Assembly (NCBI GenBank): GCA_963281255.1
Contig: OY725497.1
Location: forward strand, 1,116,001-1,180,000
Source of the DNA: Aphrocallistes beatrix
Taxonomy: Eukaryota > Porifera > Hexactinellida > Sceptrulophora > Aphrocallistidae
Length of the DNA: 64,000 nucleotides
Direction: 5' to 3'
A program made the position numbers and the translations under genes. This document shows positions 31,192-42,950 of the stretch, piece by piece. Under the pieces are notes generated by a model that saw nothing but the letters and a program-made list of their open reading frames with translations, ran no database searches and was not told the DNA's origin. Every line of letters starts with the position of its first letter. Position 1 is the stretch's first letter.

Positions 31192-31658
31192 ATGACGGAG
31201 AGCTCAATCACATTCGTTGAACCCAAAGTACAGGTGGAAACGTTTTCGAGTGTAAATATCGGAGAAGTTATGGAATTCTTAGGTGAAATGGGATTACTCA
31301 CATCTGAAAAGGAGATAGAGAAAATATTAATGGAACAAGAATTTGAAGAGCTAATAGAAATAGACTTCAATGAGCTAATTCAGCTAATAACAGAGAAAGT
31401 AAACAAGGTGAATGAGAGCAAGGCAATAATGAGATGTTCCAACTCTTTGACAAGGATGGGAACGGATTTATATCAGCAGACGAATTGAGGGCAGTGATGC
31501 ATAATCTAGGTGAGACTCTGTCTGATGAAATGATAGAAGAGATGATTGATGAAGCAGACATGAATGGAGACAATCAAATTGACTTTTTCGAGTTTGCAAA
31601 GACTTTGTCCGTGGAAGAAGATATAATAATGTTTTCGAGTCAATTTATGTCACATTAA
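31192..31658 (+). pseudogene. Calmodulin-like EF-hand gene with a frameshift
   Basis: Intronless. The first frame (31192-31433) gives a diverged N-lobe: the linker NIGEVMEFLGEMGLLTSEKE fits calmodulin's LG-x-x-PTE segment and IDFNELIQLI fits the end of EF-hand 2, but the calcium loops there are not recognisable. Near 31430 the reading shifts by one base to [22 protein letters not shown]-hand 3 ([12 protein letters not shown]) and EF-hand 4 ([12 protein letters not shown]) are canonical 12-residue loops separated by [17 protein letters not shown]. The shift lies in the central helix. It is either a retrocopy with a frameshift, a sequencing error, or a gene whose two lobes sit in separate frames. 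A 26-bp GTGAAT..GAG stretch at the junction is too short to be a normal intron. Confidence 0.75.
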
Positions 31659-31783
31659 CTAGTAGAGCCTTTAAGTTATAACACATTCCAAATATAGATA
31701 CATGGCTGTAAAATGATATGTATTGTTACTATTTTTTGTTAAACCTGCATAAGTTAGGAATATTTCTTACTCATTTCCGGGTA

Positions 31784-31950
31784 GGGGCCGTTCAAACGTT
31801 ACTTAACGCAAAATACTCTGATTTTAGACACATCCCCTCCCTATGTCACGCTTTTTGACCATCTTGTAATACAATAGTGATAGGGCTGTCTGTCACACTG
31901 CTACTCCCGTACTCCCCTTGGAAGCGTTACATAACGTTTGAAAGGCCCCT
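31784..31950. mobile_element. Short MITE with terminal inverted repeats, copy 2
   Basis: Left end GGCCGTTCAAACGTTACTTA, right end GCGTTACATAACGTTTGAAA..GGCCCC, inverted. Same family as 881-1038, with better preserved ends. Confidence 0.8.
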
Positions 31951-33298
31951 TAAGTAATTTTAGACGGAGGAGCAATATAAATGCGAGGTACCTATTAGTA
32001 TAAATAGAAACTACCCTAAGACTAACTTCAGTTTAAAAGTATCGATTGGTTCGATACTTGTAGTTGTCCTAGAGTGTTAAATAAGTAGAAGAATATATTC
32101 TAAGCATTATCAAAATAGTCTCGCTCACCTCATGGATTTCTCCGTACATTTTCTGTTATGGCTATTATTTTAGATTTAGAACCGGGACTTCGGGGGAGCT
32201 ACATAACTAGACACAAGATAATGACTTTAATTCTTCATAGAAGTGCGATTATTTATGCAAATTTGCGCCCAACCCTACGATTTTCAATATATGGACAATA
32301 ATCATGATTGCAACATATTGTGTGATTTCATCATCTTGCTTGAAACTTAAATACAATAATCCCATCCAAAAATCGGACATCACATTGTTAACTCATTCGT
32401 ATTCCAAAATTAATTTACATCATCATTCCTATTAAATATTTAAAGAAATATTTCTTAAATGAAAAATAAGAAATAAGAATACGCTAGCCGGGTATTTCAG
32501 AATTTGGCCGCTCATATAACATACCGTAGTCAACAAACAAATTCTCCCTCACATAAAGGATGAGAGTATGTTTCTATGATGATGTAGTAATATCTTATAG
32601 TGTATCTGCATACAAGGATGTGGAAGCACACTCTCATCCTTCTTGAGGAGCTTTTTTGAACCTAATATATTCGATATAACTGTTGAGGTAAATAATTAAT
32701 AATTACTGTGACAACCTGCTGATCATGATTTCTAAATCAATCAATTGATAATTTTGTCTCAATAAATAATTTATAATTGATTGAATAAATCAAGCATTTT
32801 TTCATAATTCCTTGCCATTAATTAATTAAATAAAAATTCCCTAATTACACAAATTAACATGTGCTGATTCGTATCCACTATCAATTCAACGCTAAACCAC
32901 ATGTGCTCTTCCACTTCTTATTCAATCAACTTACGTGTTCCATTACACCATTAAAAAGAATAAGCATTTATATACTCATACAAAATCGATAGTAATGACA
33001 AATTCAACTGTTAAGATTATCTTATTAATTAATTAACATTTGAGAATGATTCAATAGTGAAAGTGATAATGTATTCCTTCATGTTTATTGGAATAATATT
33101 TCCTGGATTTGCTGGAGTTGTAAGAAATGTAGTAATCATAACAAGTTTGTCACAATAAAATAATTAAAAACACAGGGTCTACATGTGCATTATACATATT
33201 TTTGCTATGGCAAAGTTATTATCATTTATTATAGATTCAGTTCCATAATAAACGACTGGGTAAGCTATTTTGTACTAGCCTGAGACTAGAATCAAACA
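31951..33298. other. AT-rich intergenic DNA
   Basis: I see no gene or repeat with clear structure. CTCTCATCCTT / AAGGATGAGAGT strings near 32557 and 32630 form a weak inverted pair. Confidence 0.4.
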
Positions 33299-33306
33299 AG
33301 TAGGAG

Positions 33307-34292
33307 CAGAGGCGTAGCTTACACTTATGTCGCCCGGGGCGGATGTATTTCATGCCTCCCCTCAAAACATATTTATACCTCAACTTAGCAAGTGTATCTT
33401 ATATATTGAAATGCTAGGATTTTTTTGTGTTTGTCCGAATTGATTGAAGAATTGGGAAGTCATAGAGGTGTGAAAATTGGCATGTAGGTGTCAAATGATA
33501 TGACTACGATTAAGTTCCAAGATCTAAGCGAAATTTTCACATCTCTGCAAAAAAAATGGAAAACAATTTTTCACACCTTTTCTATACAAAATAAATGACT
33601 ATACTATCACAATAGAAATCATTGTACAAGTATGAAATTTTTGAAGTATTAACAACAATGATAATAGATCGTCATTGTTATTAATACTTCAAAGCCACAA
33701 TTTATGTTTGATATCTTAAATGTATTATAATGTATAGCAATAAAAAAAGATTATGTGCATATTTTCACACCTTTATATACATATTTTCACACCATTTGAT
33801 GAATTTTGTGACCTTTGTTTACAATATTTATATAAAGGAAAAGAATTCCAAAATATGTTTGATTGAGTGACTCCAGGCGCCCGCAGGGCGACTCTGCGGA
33901 CACTACGTGTCCGCAAGCCGCGCAGCGCAAGCAAGCGAAGCGTGCCTGTATTGATTATCGACGTAATAATCGAATTCCGAATTTTATTAAAAGACTTTGC
34001 GAATATCTTATGGATTAACAAGCAAGCGAAGCGTGCTTGTTAACTTAATTTATGGTGTGTTTTTCCCATTTATATTTTTAATTGTGACTAGACAAAACCA
34101 TTAGAATTTCATATTTGAAATTAATTTAAAATACTATTCATACTCGTATTAGCTGGAAAAAGCATGTTCAAATTCAAAATACCTTGCAAAATTATGAGTT
34201 TACCAATATATATTTTATGAAACACAAGGTCAAGTGACGCTCCCTATGAAGCGCCGCCCGGGGCGGCCCGCCCCCCCCTAGCTACGCCACTG
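33307..34292. mobile_element. hAT-like non-autonomous element with 8-bp target duplication
   Basis: Left end CAGAGGCGTAGCTTACACTT, right end CCTAGCTACGCCACTG, inverted. The flanking AGTAGGAG occurs exactly at 33299-33306 and 34293-34300, the 8 bp expected of hAT. Subterminal GCCCGGGGCGG is mirrored by CGCCCGGGGCGGCC. A Helentron-like element (33403-33952) is nested inside. Confidence 0.88.
33403..33952 (+). mobile_element. Helentron-like element, complete short copy
   Basis: It runs from TATCTTATATATTGAAATGC through AGGATTTTTTTGTGTTTGTC, GAATTGATTGAAGAATTGGG and TTTCACACCTTTTCTATACA to GGCGCCCGCAGGGCGACTCT and the stem-loop GCAAGCGAAGCGTGCCTGT. There are no inverted termini. It gives both ends of the family in about 550 bp. 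Confidence 0.7.
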
Positions 34293-34324
34293 AGTAGGAG
34301 TGCTCTATGATAATCTTTTGTATG

Positions 34325-34545
34325 CATACATACATGCCAACCTGAGCCATGATAAAAACGGGACGCAGCGTTGAATTTAGCGGGACATGGCGGGACGCAA
34401 TAGAAAAGTATTATACATGAGTAAAAAAAAGCGGGACATAATGGGGAAATTTCATGTAAAAGCGGGACATTCGAGAAAATTAGCTCAATAGAAGAGTGAA
34501 AAAAGCGGGACGTCCCGCCAAAAACGGGACAGTTGGCAAGTATGT
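34325..34545. mobile_element. MITE with ATACATGCCAAC..GTTGGCAAGTAT ends
   Basis: Inverted ends ACATGCCAACCTG and CAGTTGGCAAGT, with an interior rich in AAACGGGAC / GTCCCG motifs in both orientations. The flanks TATGCATA and TGTGCATA may be an 8-bp duplication with one change. Non-coding. Confidence 0.6.
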
Positions 34546-34559
34546 GCATAATAGGATAG

Positions 34560-35274
34560 GAGTGCTGTGGTAGTCTTTTGAGGTTACCATTAGGTCAAGT
34601 TTAGTCCATTATATGTAACTCGCTGTTTTAGCTGTAGATTTAGTCTAAAGCAGATTCTAACTCATGGAAGTATTGTTGAGAATATTGAAAATCAATGCTA
34701 ACGCGCTGATTATGATTTTTACAATAGAACTTTCTGATATCTACCTACATACCTATAACTTTAGTTTTCAGTGAAAATATATAAGGGAAACATCACCATG
34801 GATAAGAATACGACCAAACGAGCACTGTGTTTTGCCATGAGGTCGATATTTAATTCTTCCTTGTTTTGTCCATAGACGAACGATACCTGCTCTGCGCAAG
34901 TAAGGATATTCCTACTTAATCTTACATTCTGAAATATTTCCACTTAGCGCTGCGCAAAGAAGGAAGTATTTATTCGCATTTTATTTAGGATTTACTAGGA
35001 GTATCGGTGTTACTAACTACGAAATATTACTAACCACGAAATATTTCAGGCAAATACTGTTAAAGTGAACATATTTATATTTATAATTTTTGAATATCAT
35101 GCAGTTAAAAAATTGTAGAGAAATTCTTATTTACTAGTAATTAGTTATTTACGCATTCAAAATTACTCTGCTTTGAGACTTTCAACTCAAATAGTGAAAA
35201 TCCAATAATATGCTGAGTATGATGATGATGCAATATACTTGTATTATAACCAGAGAATGTAATATTTGTAAGAA
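34560..35274. other. AT-rich intergenic DNA
   Basis: No supportable gene or structured repeat. Confidence 0.4.
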
Positions 35275-35660
35275 AAATATGCTAGAGACGAGCTTCCAAT
35301 GGCTGACAAGGAGTTTAAGGTGTGTAGATTTCGAATCGATAAATTATTTGGTAACCTTTGTTTACAATAGATACCTAAAGTAAACAAATCTTTTAAATGT
35401 AATACAAACTAGCATTCAGCAATTGACCTGTTGTTATTAGGGGTGCTGATTCCGAATATCGTATTTTCGATCTTAAATTGATAATTTATTTGTTTATTAT
35501 AGACTCATTATGTAAGAAAATTTAAATGGATTGGTGAAAGTAATCAAGATTTGACACATGTAGGGACTTCAAAATGTTCATATTCCCCGACGCTTCAGGG
35601 CGACTCTGCGAACACAAAGTGTTCGCAGCCGTGCTATACAAGTGCGCAAAGCGCGCCTGT
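35275..35660 (+). mobile_element. Helentron-like fragment: satellite units plus 3' terminus
   Basis: Two diverged satellite units (GAGCTTCCAATGGCTGACAA; AGCATTCAGCAATTGACCTG), then GGGCGACTCTGCGAACACAA and a decayed terminus GTGCGCAAAGCGCGCCTGTG. Its 3' end abuts the left arm of inverted repeat A. Confidence 0.55.
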
Positions 35661-36463
35661 GTAGATTAAAATTCGAGTTTAATATTTTCATCAATGTTTA
35701 TAGGTATTGATAATACCTGTGCCCTAGCAAACTTCAATTCCTAGCTACGCCACTGGTGACAGGGTTCTCCCCACCCCGTTATGGCGTATCGGGTCAATAC
35801 GTCTTCTTTTTTAAGGCGTATAGACGGATATGCCTTCGGAAATATGATACATCCCTTTGAACACATAAATCAATATAATAGTATGTAGATGTACGTATCC
35901 AGGGGGGGCACAGCCCCCCGTCAAGATTTAATGTACAAAATTTTACATTTATTTTGTCATTTTCTCGAGAAGTATATACTAACTTCGATGAATTTGGGCA
36001 TTTTATAATATAGATATTTAAAATGATTAGCATTTATGTGTTTTATTTCCAAATCCCGGGAAATGTTTGAAAATCAAATGCTATTTTTCTAAAGGGGCTG
36101 GCAAGTACGTCGAGACATTATATCGATAGATCGAAGTGTATTTTAGATATGTTATCGATTGATTGGTTTACATTTTAGCCATGTGGATTGCGTAAAAAGA
36201 AATTTCTTTATCATTAAATGGGTATTTTAAATATTAAATAAATCAAAAGATTTTTAGGATAAGATCTATAAGGAATCTATCCAGTGGCGTGGCCAGGTGA
36301 AAAAATTTGGAGATCAAGACGCCACATATATGCCCATTTGAAAAAGTGTAGTAGGTTAAATTAGTAAATTGTAAAAATTTTGGGGGGGCCTAGGCCCCCC
36401 AGGCCCCCCTTAGCCACGCCACTGAATCTATCCTGTTTACAAGGCATTTTGAGGTGGTAATAA
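35653..36463 (+). repeat. Inverted repeat A, left arm (partner 60532-61225)
   Basis: The arm starts GCGCCTGTGTAGATTAAAAT and includes TTCAATTCCTAGCTACGCCA, TTCTCCCCACCCCGTTATGG, TTTATTTTGTCATTTTCTCG and CATTTATGTGTTTTATTTCC. It ends CAAGGCATTTTGAGGTGGTA. All of these occur inverted and in mirrored order at 60532-61225. The left arm is interrupted by a later hAT MITE (36282-36424). No coding sequence is seen. Confidence 0.9.
36282..36424. mobile_element. 143-bp hAT MITE with exact 8-bp target duplication
   Basis: Ends CAGTGGCGTGGCCAGG and CCTTAGCCACGCCACTG, flanked by AATCTATC at 36274-36281 and 36425-36432. It is absent from the corresponding place in the partner arm (around 60570), so it inserted after the inverted duplication. 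Confidence 0.92.
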
Positions 36464-36650
36464 ATCCTCAAATGCACACTCTTCGAATAGTTGACCTTGA
36501 TTACCAAGTATGCACTAAAAATTTTCAAGCAATTAAGAGGTATTTAGTGGTCGCGCAAGGTAGGCTTCTCCTGGTGCAGATTTATAATGGGACAAGTCCG
36601 GTTTGAGGCTTAAAGTTGTAAAAGGCGTACTTCTGATGTTCTAATACACT
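36464..36650. mobile_element. Truncated copy of the TA-flanked MITE of 19654-20071
   Basis: CACTCTTCGAATAGTTGACC, CAAGTATGCAC and TTTTCAAGCAATTAAGAGGT, then GCTTCTCCTGGTGCAGATTT, match the interior of the 19.7-kb element. Confidence 0.7.
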
Positions 36651-38089
36651 GCTTCTCAACCGGGGTTCCGCCAAAGTGATTTTAGGGTTCCCTGAAACTC
36701 GGGGGTTCCATAGGGGTTCCGTGACTTGGAAATATTTCCATTTACAAGGTTGTCGATACCTATTCTGACAGAAAAATTAGAGCACCTTGAACTAAACGTA
36801 AGCTGATTTAAAACTTGTCCATTTGCATTAGTTAAATACGTGTACTAATTTTATTCATACCCTACATTTGTATAGATTATTATTAGCACATGGCGACCAA
36901 AACATCACTTAGTGATTCAATGTATTGATTGTAATCTGTTATTATTTTATGACAGTAAAGCCATAAATATAACAAGAATTCATATGAACTGACTTGAGGG
37001 AGGGAGTCCGACAACTCGCAACACGACAATTCGCAACATGACAATTCTCATAAAATCTACTACTTTATTATTCCTTTTATTAAGCGAAGTCAAGTATTTA
37101 ACTATTTATTAACTATTGTCATTTAATCAATATAATGTGTCATCACGCATTAGTCAGTCCCAATGCTGAAATGGTGCGCCACGCCTCTCAAAAATTCCAA
37201 CCTGGGATGATCTGCTTCTCACCTCAGGTCTTTTCTGTTATCCTACACCGTCTTGCGTTTAGTCGGGTTATCACCAGCAATTTATTTTGCATGTCTTACT
37301 TCTACAAGTCCTTGCTCCCTCTTCAAAGCTGAAATATATTGCGAATTGTCGGACTTCCCTTAAGGGATTACATCTATTGATATTTAGATATTTGTTACCA
37401 GTATGTCAAGATATCACTGCGGAACATAATTTTAATCGGTTAACGGAAAATTCGTCGCAGGAAGATTCGTCACGTGAACCTAAGTTGTAAGTACAATGTG
37501 TAAGAAGTTGGTACTTTTAGGTGTGGGAATATGATGAGGGCCAAAGGCCGATTGCATTTGAAAGGAGGAATGGAGCTCGAAACCAGATGTCAAAGAGCCT
37601 TTTTTGAGGTGGAGAATTAAAGTAGTCACGTGATATCATGTGGCAATTTAGGCACATTATATTGGAATCATGGGATCTTGCACCACAGTCGTAGCTTATG
37701 TACAAGCTTGTAATCTCTGTAGATGTCTTGATTTTAGCCGCTATGATTCGAAATCATTCGAAAATGGAAATACAGGTATCCCTCGCCGTTCGCGGGGGTT
37801 ACGTTCCTGAGAATTGCCGCGAATGGCAAAATCGCGAACGGCAAGACGTAAGTTCAATGAGAATAGTGGGGTTATGTTCCTAGATTATAAAAACTACGCT
37901 AGATGCAGTTTGCTAAATACGTTATTGATTCAATAGTTGAGCTGTAATACTGATACAAACACTGGCACAAGTGAAATGGTCGTAATGAATTTCCGTCATT
38001 CTTTTAATCAGCTTAATCAGTTTACATGTCTTTAGATTTTAAGAATCTTAAATACAATTCAGCCTTTTTGATTTTCTATTCTTTAATTA
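36651..38089. other. Repeat-derived spacer: MITE pieces, no gene
   Basis: It holds a hAT-like end CACTGCTTCTCAACCGGGGT (36654) similar to sequences at 42828 and 43505. An element at 37006-37363 has inverted ends (GGGAGTCCGACAACTCGCAA / TTGCGAATTGTCGGACTTCC). A Tigger-like end TACAGGTATCCCTCGCCGTT lies at 37769. Open frames here are not convincing. Confidence 0.5.
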
Positions 38090-38925
38090 TATATGTTAGT
38101 GAGCTATTAAAATCGACGTGGTGCATGCGCCTGAGATTTTAATGCTATTCAAGAATTAATAGACTTTTCTTTGTAAATACTACAAATTTAATTCTTATTC
38201 TAACATTTACTATAATAATTTATAGAATTGTATTATTAATGGGAGAAGGAGCTTCTTCATTCTTAGAAGTGGATCCACTAAAAAACGTAAAATTGATTAT
38301 ATAACCCGAGGATAAATTATCAACACAGATGCAGCCTCTAAATTTTCCAATCAATACTGCTACATCTTCAAACGAGAACAGTGTAATACAAGTTAATAAT
38401 TCATTTGATGAAGTCAACTCGGTCAAAGGTAATTAGTACTGATCGAACAATGGCTTATCATTCACAGATGATCTAACAGAGATATTATAATTGGTTACCA
38501 ACAGGGTTGGTCGATTTAATCCACCCCTGGGTTAAATCCAGGTTTAAACTGGGTTGGGCAAAACCCCCTTTTGTGGGTTAAGCCTCATTATTATAAGCGA
38601 ATCAACTTATAATAATTGGAATTCTTAAAAATCTAAGAATAAATAGGAATTCATAGAATTTATAATTATTTCAGATGTTTCAACGAAAACTAACTATAAT
38701 ACCTGACTATTTAATGAGGGTTTTTCTATACAGCAACCTAGGTTGCTACATAGAACACCTGGAGCAACCTAAATTGCTAGAAATGTGCTAGCAACCTAGG
38801 TTACTCGGTGCTTAGTACGTAGCAGCCTATGAGAAATAGTATTACCGCTTTTATTCATAGATTATATTATTATTGATATGCATGCCGTTATTTTATTTCA
38901 TTAAATTTTCTTCTTTAAGGTTGAT
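38090..38925 (+). repeat. Inverted repeat B, left arm (partner 41942-42745)
   Basis: CTTCTTCATTCTTAGAAGTG, AATTTTCCAATCAATACTGC and the AACCTAGGTTGCTACATAGA motif all recur inverted at 41942-42745. The arm also contains a small internal set of GCAACCTAGGTTGC palindromes (38733-38813). A 75-bp block, CAGGGTTGGTCGATTTAATC.. (38503-38577), interrupts it; its inverted partner is near 40720. Confidence 0.85.
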
Positions 38926-39059
38926 AATAATAATACGTAATAATATACAATTATTCCATTTTGATATGTTCAATTGCGCTGTACATTAAAACTTTAAATC
39001 TATAAACTTTTTAAGAGAATAACATATTTATAAATGGTGACAATTTTAAATGTGATGCA

Positions 39060-40393
39060 ATGTTTTACAGGCAGCCAGTAGAGGGATTTAATAAGAAGAG
39101 GAGACGATGGAGTAGTTCTTGATGAGTTGTGAATAAGTCTGGCTGCAACACGTTGGAGTCGAGACAGGAGCAACCAGGGAGAACCATATAAAAGACTTAC
39201 TATTGTAAAGATGAGATGTTACAAGGGGTTTAACGATAGTTTCGCATGCTTTGCTGGAGAGATACTTCCTGATTCGATTGATATTCTAGATGAAATAGAA
39301 GCATGAAGAAACAACTTTACGGATCTAGGAAAGACATCAATAGGTTGTTGTCGAACCAGGGGCCTTATTCACTAAGAAAACTTAAGATTTGCTTAACTTT
39401 ATATAACTTTATATAGTGGAAATTTTGAAGAGTTGCATTACGATTTGGGTAAATAGATGTTCAATGATACCAATAGAAATATAAACTACCTAAATACTGG
39501 AAATATTCCAAGTCACTCTCGAAATATTCGTGATGTCATACTTAAGTATTATGACGTCATACTTAACTTAAAATATTACGTAACTTTCTGAAAAGTTTAA
39601 CAAATGAGTCAAAATTTGTCAAGCATTTCAATTGTACCACTTAAAATTAATAGAGTATGCAATCTATTTGAATTCTTTAAAAATCTCTTCTAATTTTGAA
39701 GATTCAAAAGTTAAGCAAATCTTAAGTTTTCTTAGTGAATAAGGCCCCAGGTACCCAATTTTACTTCTTTGGATGGCGAGATTTGAGAATTGCCAACAGA
39801 GATGCTATCAATGTAGAAATTTGAGATTTGTTGACGGGTACCGATGACGAGGAACTCAGTTTTGGCCATTGCTGAGCAGCTTGTTGTTAAGAAACCTAGA
39901 ACGGAGATTAGAGACACAGGATTGGATGACAGTGAGAGCAGATTTCTTAGAGTAAAGAATTGGGTTTAAAAGAATGATAAATTTTAATATCATCGGCATA
40001 GCAGTTCATGTCGAGGAGGTGAGACCTAATGATATCAAAGAGCGAGCTGGTTGTATAAAGAGTGAAGAGAAGGGTACCAAGGCAGGAACCTTAGGGGAGC
40101 GGGAATGCTGTATTTAACGGGAGTGTGGAGTGAATTTGAACCACGGATGGAAATGGATTGGTTTCAGCCGGAGAGATATTATTTGAACCGGAAGAAGTGT
40201 CACAAATCCGGAAATGTGTAAGAAGGCATGTTATTAGGATAGAATGGTCAGCAGTGTAAAATGCATAGCTGAGATCCAAGAGGACGAGAAGTGTGACGTG
40301 TTTTTGGTTCATGTAGAATAGGATGTCATTGGCTATCTTCAGGAGCAGTACATTTAGCTTGGTAACTGCGTGCAGGGCGATTATAGTTCCCAC
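39060..40393 (-). pseudogene. CR1/L2-like LINE reverse transcriptase relic
   Basis: Minus-strand fragments in order. 40393-40091 has KIANDILFYMNQKHVTLLVL and LDLSYAFYTADHSIL, the reverse transcriptase region around the DLSAAFDTVDH block. 39917-39732 has KTEFLVIGTRQQ and ISVGNSQISPSKEVKLGTW, a later conserved segment. Around 39060-39210, LLSRLQRVAARLIHN and KSLYWLPV mark the region after the catalytic domain. The fragments are broken by stops and by the MITE at 39358-39750. This is a dead 5'-truncated copy. Confidence 0.8.
39358..39750. mobile_element. MITE with GGCCTTATTCACTAAG ends
   Basis: Ends GGCCTTATTCACTAAGAAAA..CTTAAG and the inverse (39711-39748); the flanking CCAGG occurs on both sides. 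The interior contains TATGACGTCATACTTAA. It is inserted in the LINE relic. Related end sequence is seen at 12728. Confidence 0.75.
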
Positions 40394-41089
40394 ATGCCCC
40401 TATAGCGTGGACTGTGTACTATGTCTGTCCTTGAGTGCGTGACTACCATTAATTATATGTAGAGTTGACAGTTTTAAGAAATGTATTCTGACACTGACAG
40501 TGATAGCTATATTATTTAACATAATTGAGACCCAACCAAAGGATAATATAAAAAACCCCAGTTCAATCCGGTTTAAACCGGGTTTAGCCAAGTGGGTTGG
40601 GTTAAACCTATTTAATTTACCCTCGGTTCATTGGCTAGGAATGTTGAAAGTGAAAATGAAAGTGGGGTTTTCACTATTTATACTTTTGAGACCTAGCCAG
40701 GCGAAGGTTAATCCGGGTTAAATTCCAACCTTGAACTCATCAATGCTAGAAAATATGCTACTTGCTATTTTCACTAATGTTGAATATGATAAATTTTATT
40801 TAATTTCGCAAAAGATGATATTTGTAGTGCAGTATATGTGCCTATTGTTTTATGTGCATGTGCGTAATTGTTGTGCAACAATTACGCATGCGCATAAAGT
40901 GATGTTTTCATATATTAAAATCGACGAGGCGCTTTTAGTATATGAAAATATCGCATCACATTTAGAATCCTCATCATTTATAAAGCTGTTCATTCTCTTG
41001 CTCCTCTATACATCACCTAGCTTATAGTAAAAGGTCCAACCGTAATCTAAGATCTTCGAATGCTATCCTCCTCAAACATCCATACATTA

Positions 41090-41245
41090 ATTCCTCAACT
41101 TGATCGCTCTTTTATTTTGCAGCTCCTGTTGAATGGAATAACCTGCCTGCCTACATCCGGAATGCTCAATCCATTACTATCTTTAAAAGTCTCTTGAAAA
41201 TTCATCTTTTTCGATTAGCCCATGAAACGCATTTTAATAATACAT
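41090..41245 (+). pseudogene. CR1-like LINE, C-terminal fragment of ORF2
   Basis: The plus-strand reading APVEWNNLPAYIRNAQSI and TIFKSLLKIHLFRLAH is the characteristic end of CR1/RTE-like ORF2 proteins (W..LP..IR....FK..LK..LF). It is a short remnant, opposite in orientation to the neighbouring LINE relic. Confidence 0.7.
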
Positions 41246-41399
41246 GAATTTATACATATATACGCGCGCACAGACTTACACATATACACTGTATATATGT
41301 ATAACATACATGCTGCACACATGCACTTCTTAATTCATTGTACAGCGCACTTGAACATATCATCAAGGAATCATGTCAGAATGGAATAATTGTATATTA

Positions 41400-41918
41400 C
41401 GAGAGGCAATCGAAAAGTTCTAATCCCATGATAATTTTTTCTAGTTGAAATGAAGAATCAGTATTAAAGTAATTATAATTGTTCAAAGTACTCCCTATCT
41501 ACATTTATACACTTTTGTAACCTTGCCATCCTTGAGTAAAATGCTTCTATGTACATTTCTTGGGGTAGGTGTTTGAGATACTGAAAAATCGAGGTTCGTA
41601 GCTCACTCCGATCGCGGAATCTATTCCCTCGCAAATGATCTATTAGCTTTTGAAACAGCCAGTTGCAGGGAGCTAGGTCTGGACTGTATGGTGGGTGAGG
41701 GAGGACTTCTATCCCATATTCGGCATGTTTAGACTTGGCAACCTTTGAATTATGGGCTGGGGCATTATCATGCAATAATTTTATTCCACGTACTCCCGTC
41801 CTTGGTCTTACCTTTTTATAATGATCAACTACTTGTGGCAGCACATATTTCGCGTAAAAACTTCCTGTAATGGTCCTCCCTTTTGGTGTAAGGATTAGAA
41901 CTTTTAGATTGCCCCTCG
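41400..41918 (-). mobile_element. Deleted mariner element (519 bp) with catalytic Asp lost
   Basis: Ends CGAGAGGCAATCGAAAAGTT and the inverse (41890-41918), flanked by TA (41398-41399, 41919-41920). The minus-strand frame 41844-41473 is the C-terminal third of a mariner transposase: LLHDNAPAHNSK and HPPYSPDLAPCNWLFQKL. The last catalytic Asp of mariner (APSDY) is replaced by Asn (APCNW). The N-terminal two thirds are missing. Confidence 0.88.
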
Positions 41919-41941
41919 TATTACGTATTATTATTATTATT

Positions 41942-42745
41942 AACCTTAAAGTAAGAAGAAAATTTAATGAAATAAAATAACGGCATGCTTATCAATAATA
42001 ATATTAATCTATGAATAAAAGCGGTAATACTATTTCTCATAGGCTGCTACGTACTAAGCACCGAGTAACCTAGGTTGCTAGCACATTTCTAGCAATCTAG
42101 GTTGCTCCAGGTGTTCTATGTAGCAACCTAGGTTGCTGTATAGAAAAACCCTCATTAAATAGTCAGGCATTATAATTAGTTTTCGCTGAAACATCTGAAA
42201 TAATTATAAATTCTATGAATTCCTATTTATTCTTAGATTTTTAAGAATTCCAATTATTATGGTAGTAACTACATTGTTAATTAGATATTGACAGAATATT
42301 GATCCTCTAGGTTATGCTGAAATGGATATGACCTGATAAAGTTGATTCGCTTATAATAATGAGGCTGAAGGTATGTGACATGAACATCTCAAACAACTCA
42401 TATGGCAACACTGAAATGGAAAATTAACTTGTATTACACTGTTCTTGTTTAAAGATGTAGCAGTATTGATTGGAAAATTTAGAGGCTGCATCTGTGTTGA
42501 TAATTTAGCCTCGAGATAATCAATTTTACGTCTTTTAGTGGATCCACTTCTAAGAATGAAGAAGCTCCTTCTCCCATTAATAATACAATTCTATAAATTA
42601 TTATAGTAAATGTTAGAATAAGAATTAAATTTGTAGTATTTACAAAGAAAAGTCTATTAATTCTTGAATAGCATTAAAATCTCAGGCGTATGCGTCTCGT
42701 CGTTGAGGCGCATGCGCCTCGTCGATTTTAATATATGATGTTAGT
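41942..42745 (-). repeat. Inverted repeat B, right arm
   Basis: The inverse of 38090-38925, from CCTTAAAGTAAGAAGAAAAT to CGTCGATTTTAATATATGAT. It retains GTTGCTCCAGGTGTTCTATG and GAAGCTCCTTCTCCCATTAA. A tandem GGCGCATGCGCC-type palindrome is at about 42695-42725. Confidence 0.85.
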
Positions 42746-42854
42746 GCAATTTGTACTAATAGATATTCAAAAATATGAAGGGTTTCTCAAAACATTTACA
42801 ATTTTGAAAGGGTTCCGTGCTACTTAAAAGGTTGAGAAGCACTGGATTCTACCT

Positions 42855-42950
42855 TATGATTAATCAATGCGAGCCTAGGCGCCCAAATAACGCCTCTGGC
42901 GACACTTTGTGTTCGCCAGCCGCGCAGCGCAAGCAAGCTTAGCGCGCTTG
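42855..42950 (+). mobile_element. Helentron-like 3' terminus
   Basis: TTAATCAATGCGAGCCTAGG, GCCTCTGGCGACACTTTGTG, CGCCAGCCGCGCAGCGCAAG and a terminal CTTAGCGCGCTTGT. Confidence 0.6.

Noticed and set aside
38503..40735. Single 2.2-kb element with CAGGGTTGG..CCAACCTTG ends
   Set aside because: The ends match only loosely, no duplication is visible, and the interval would include part of repeat B's left arm, so two separate fragments are more likely.
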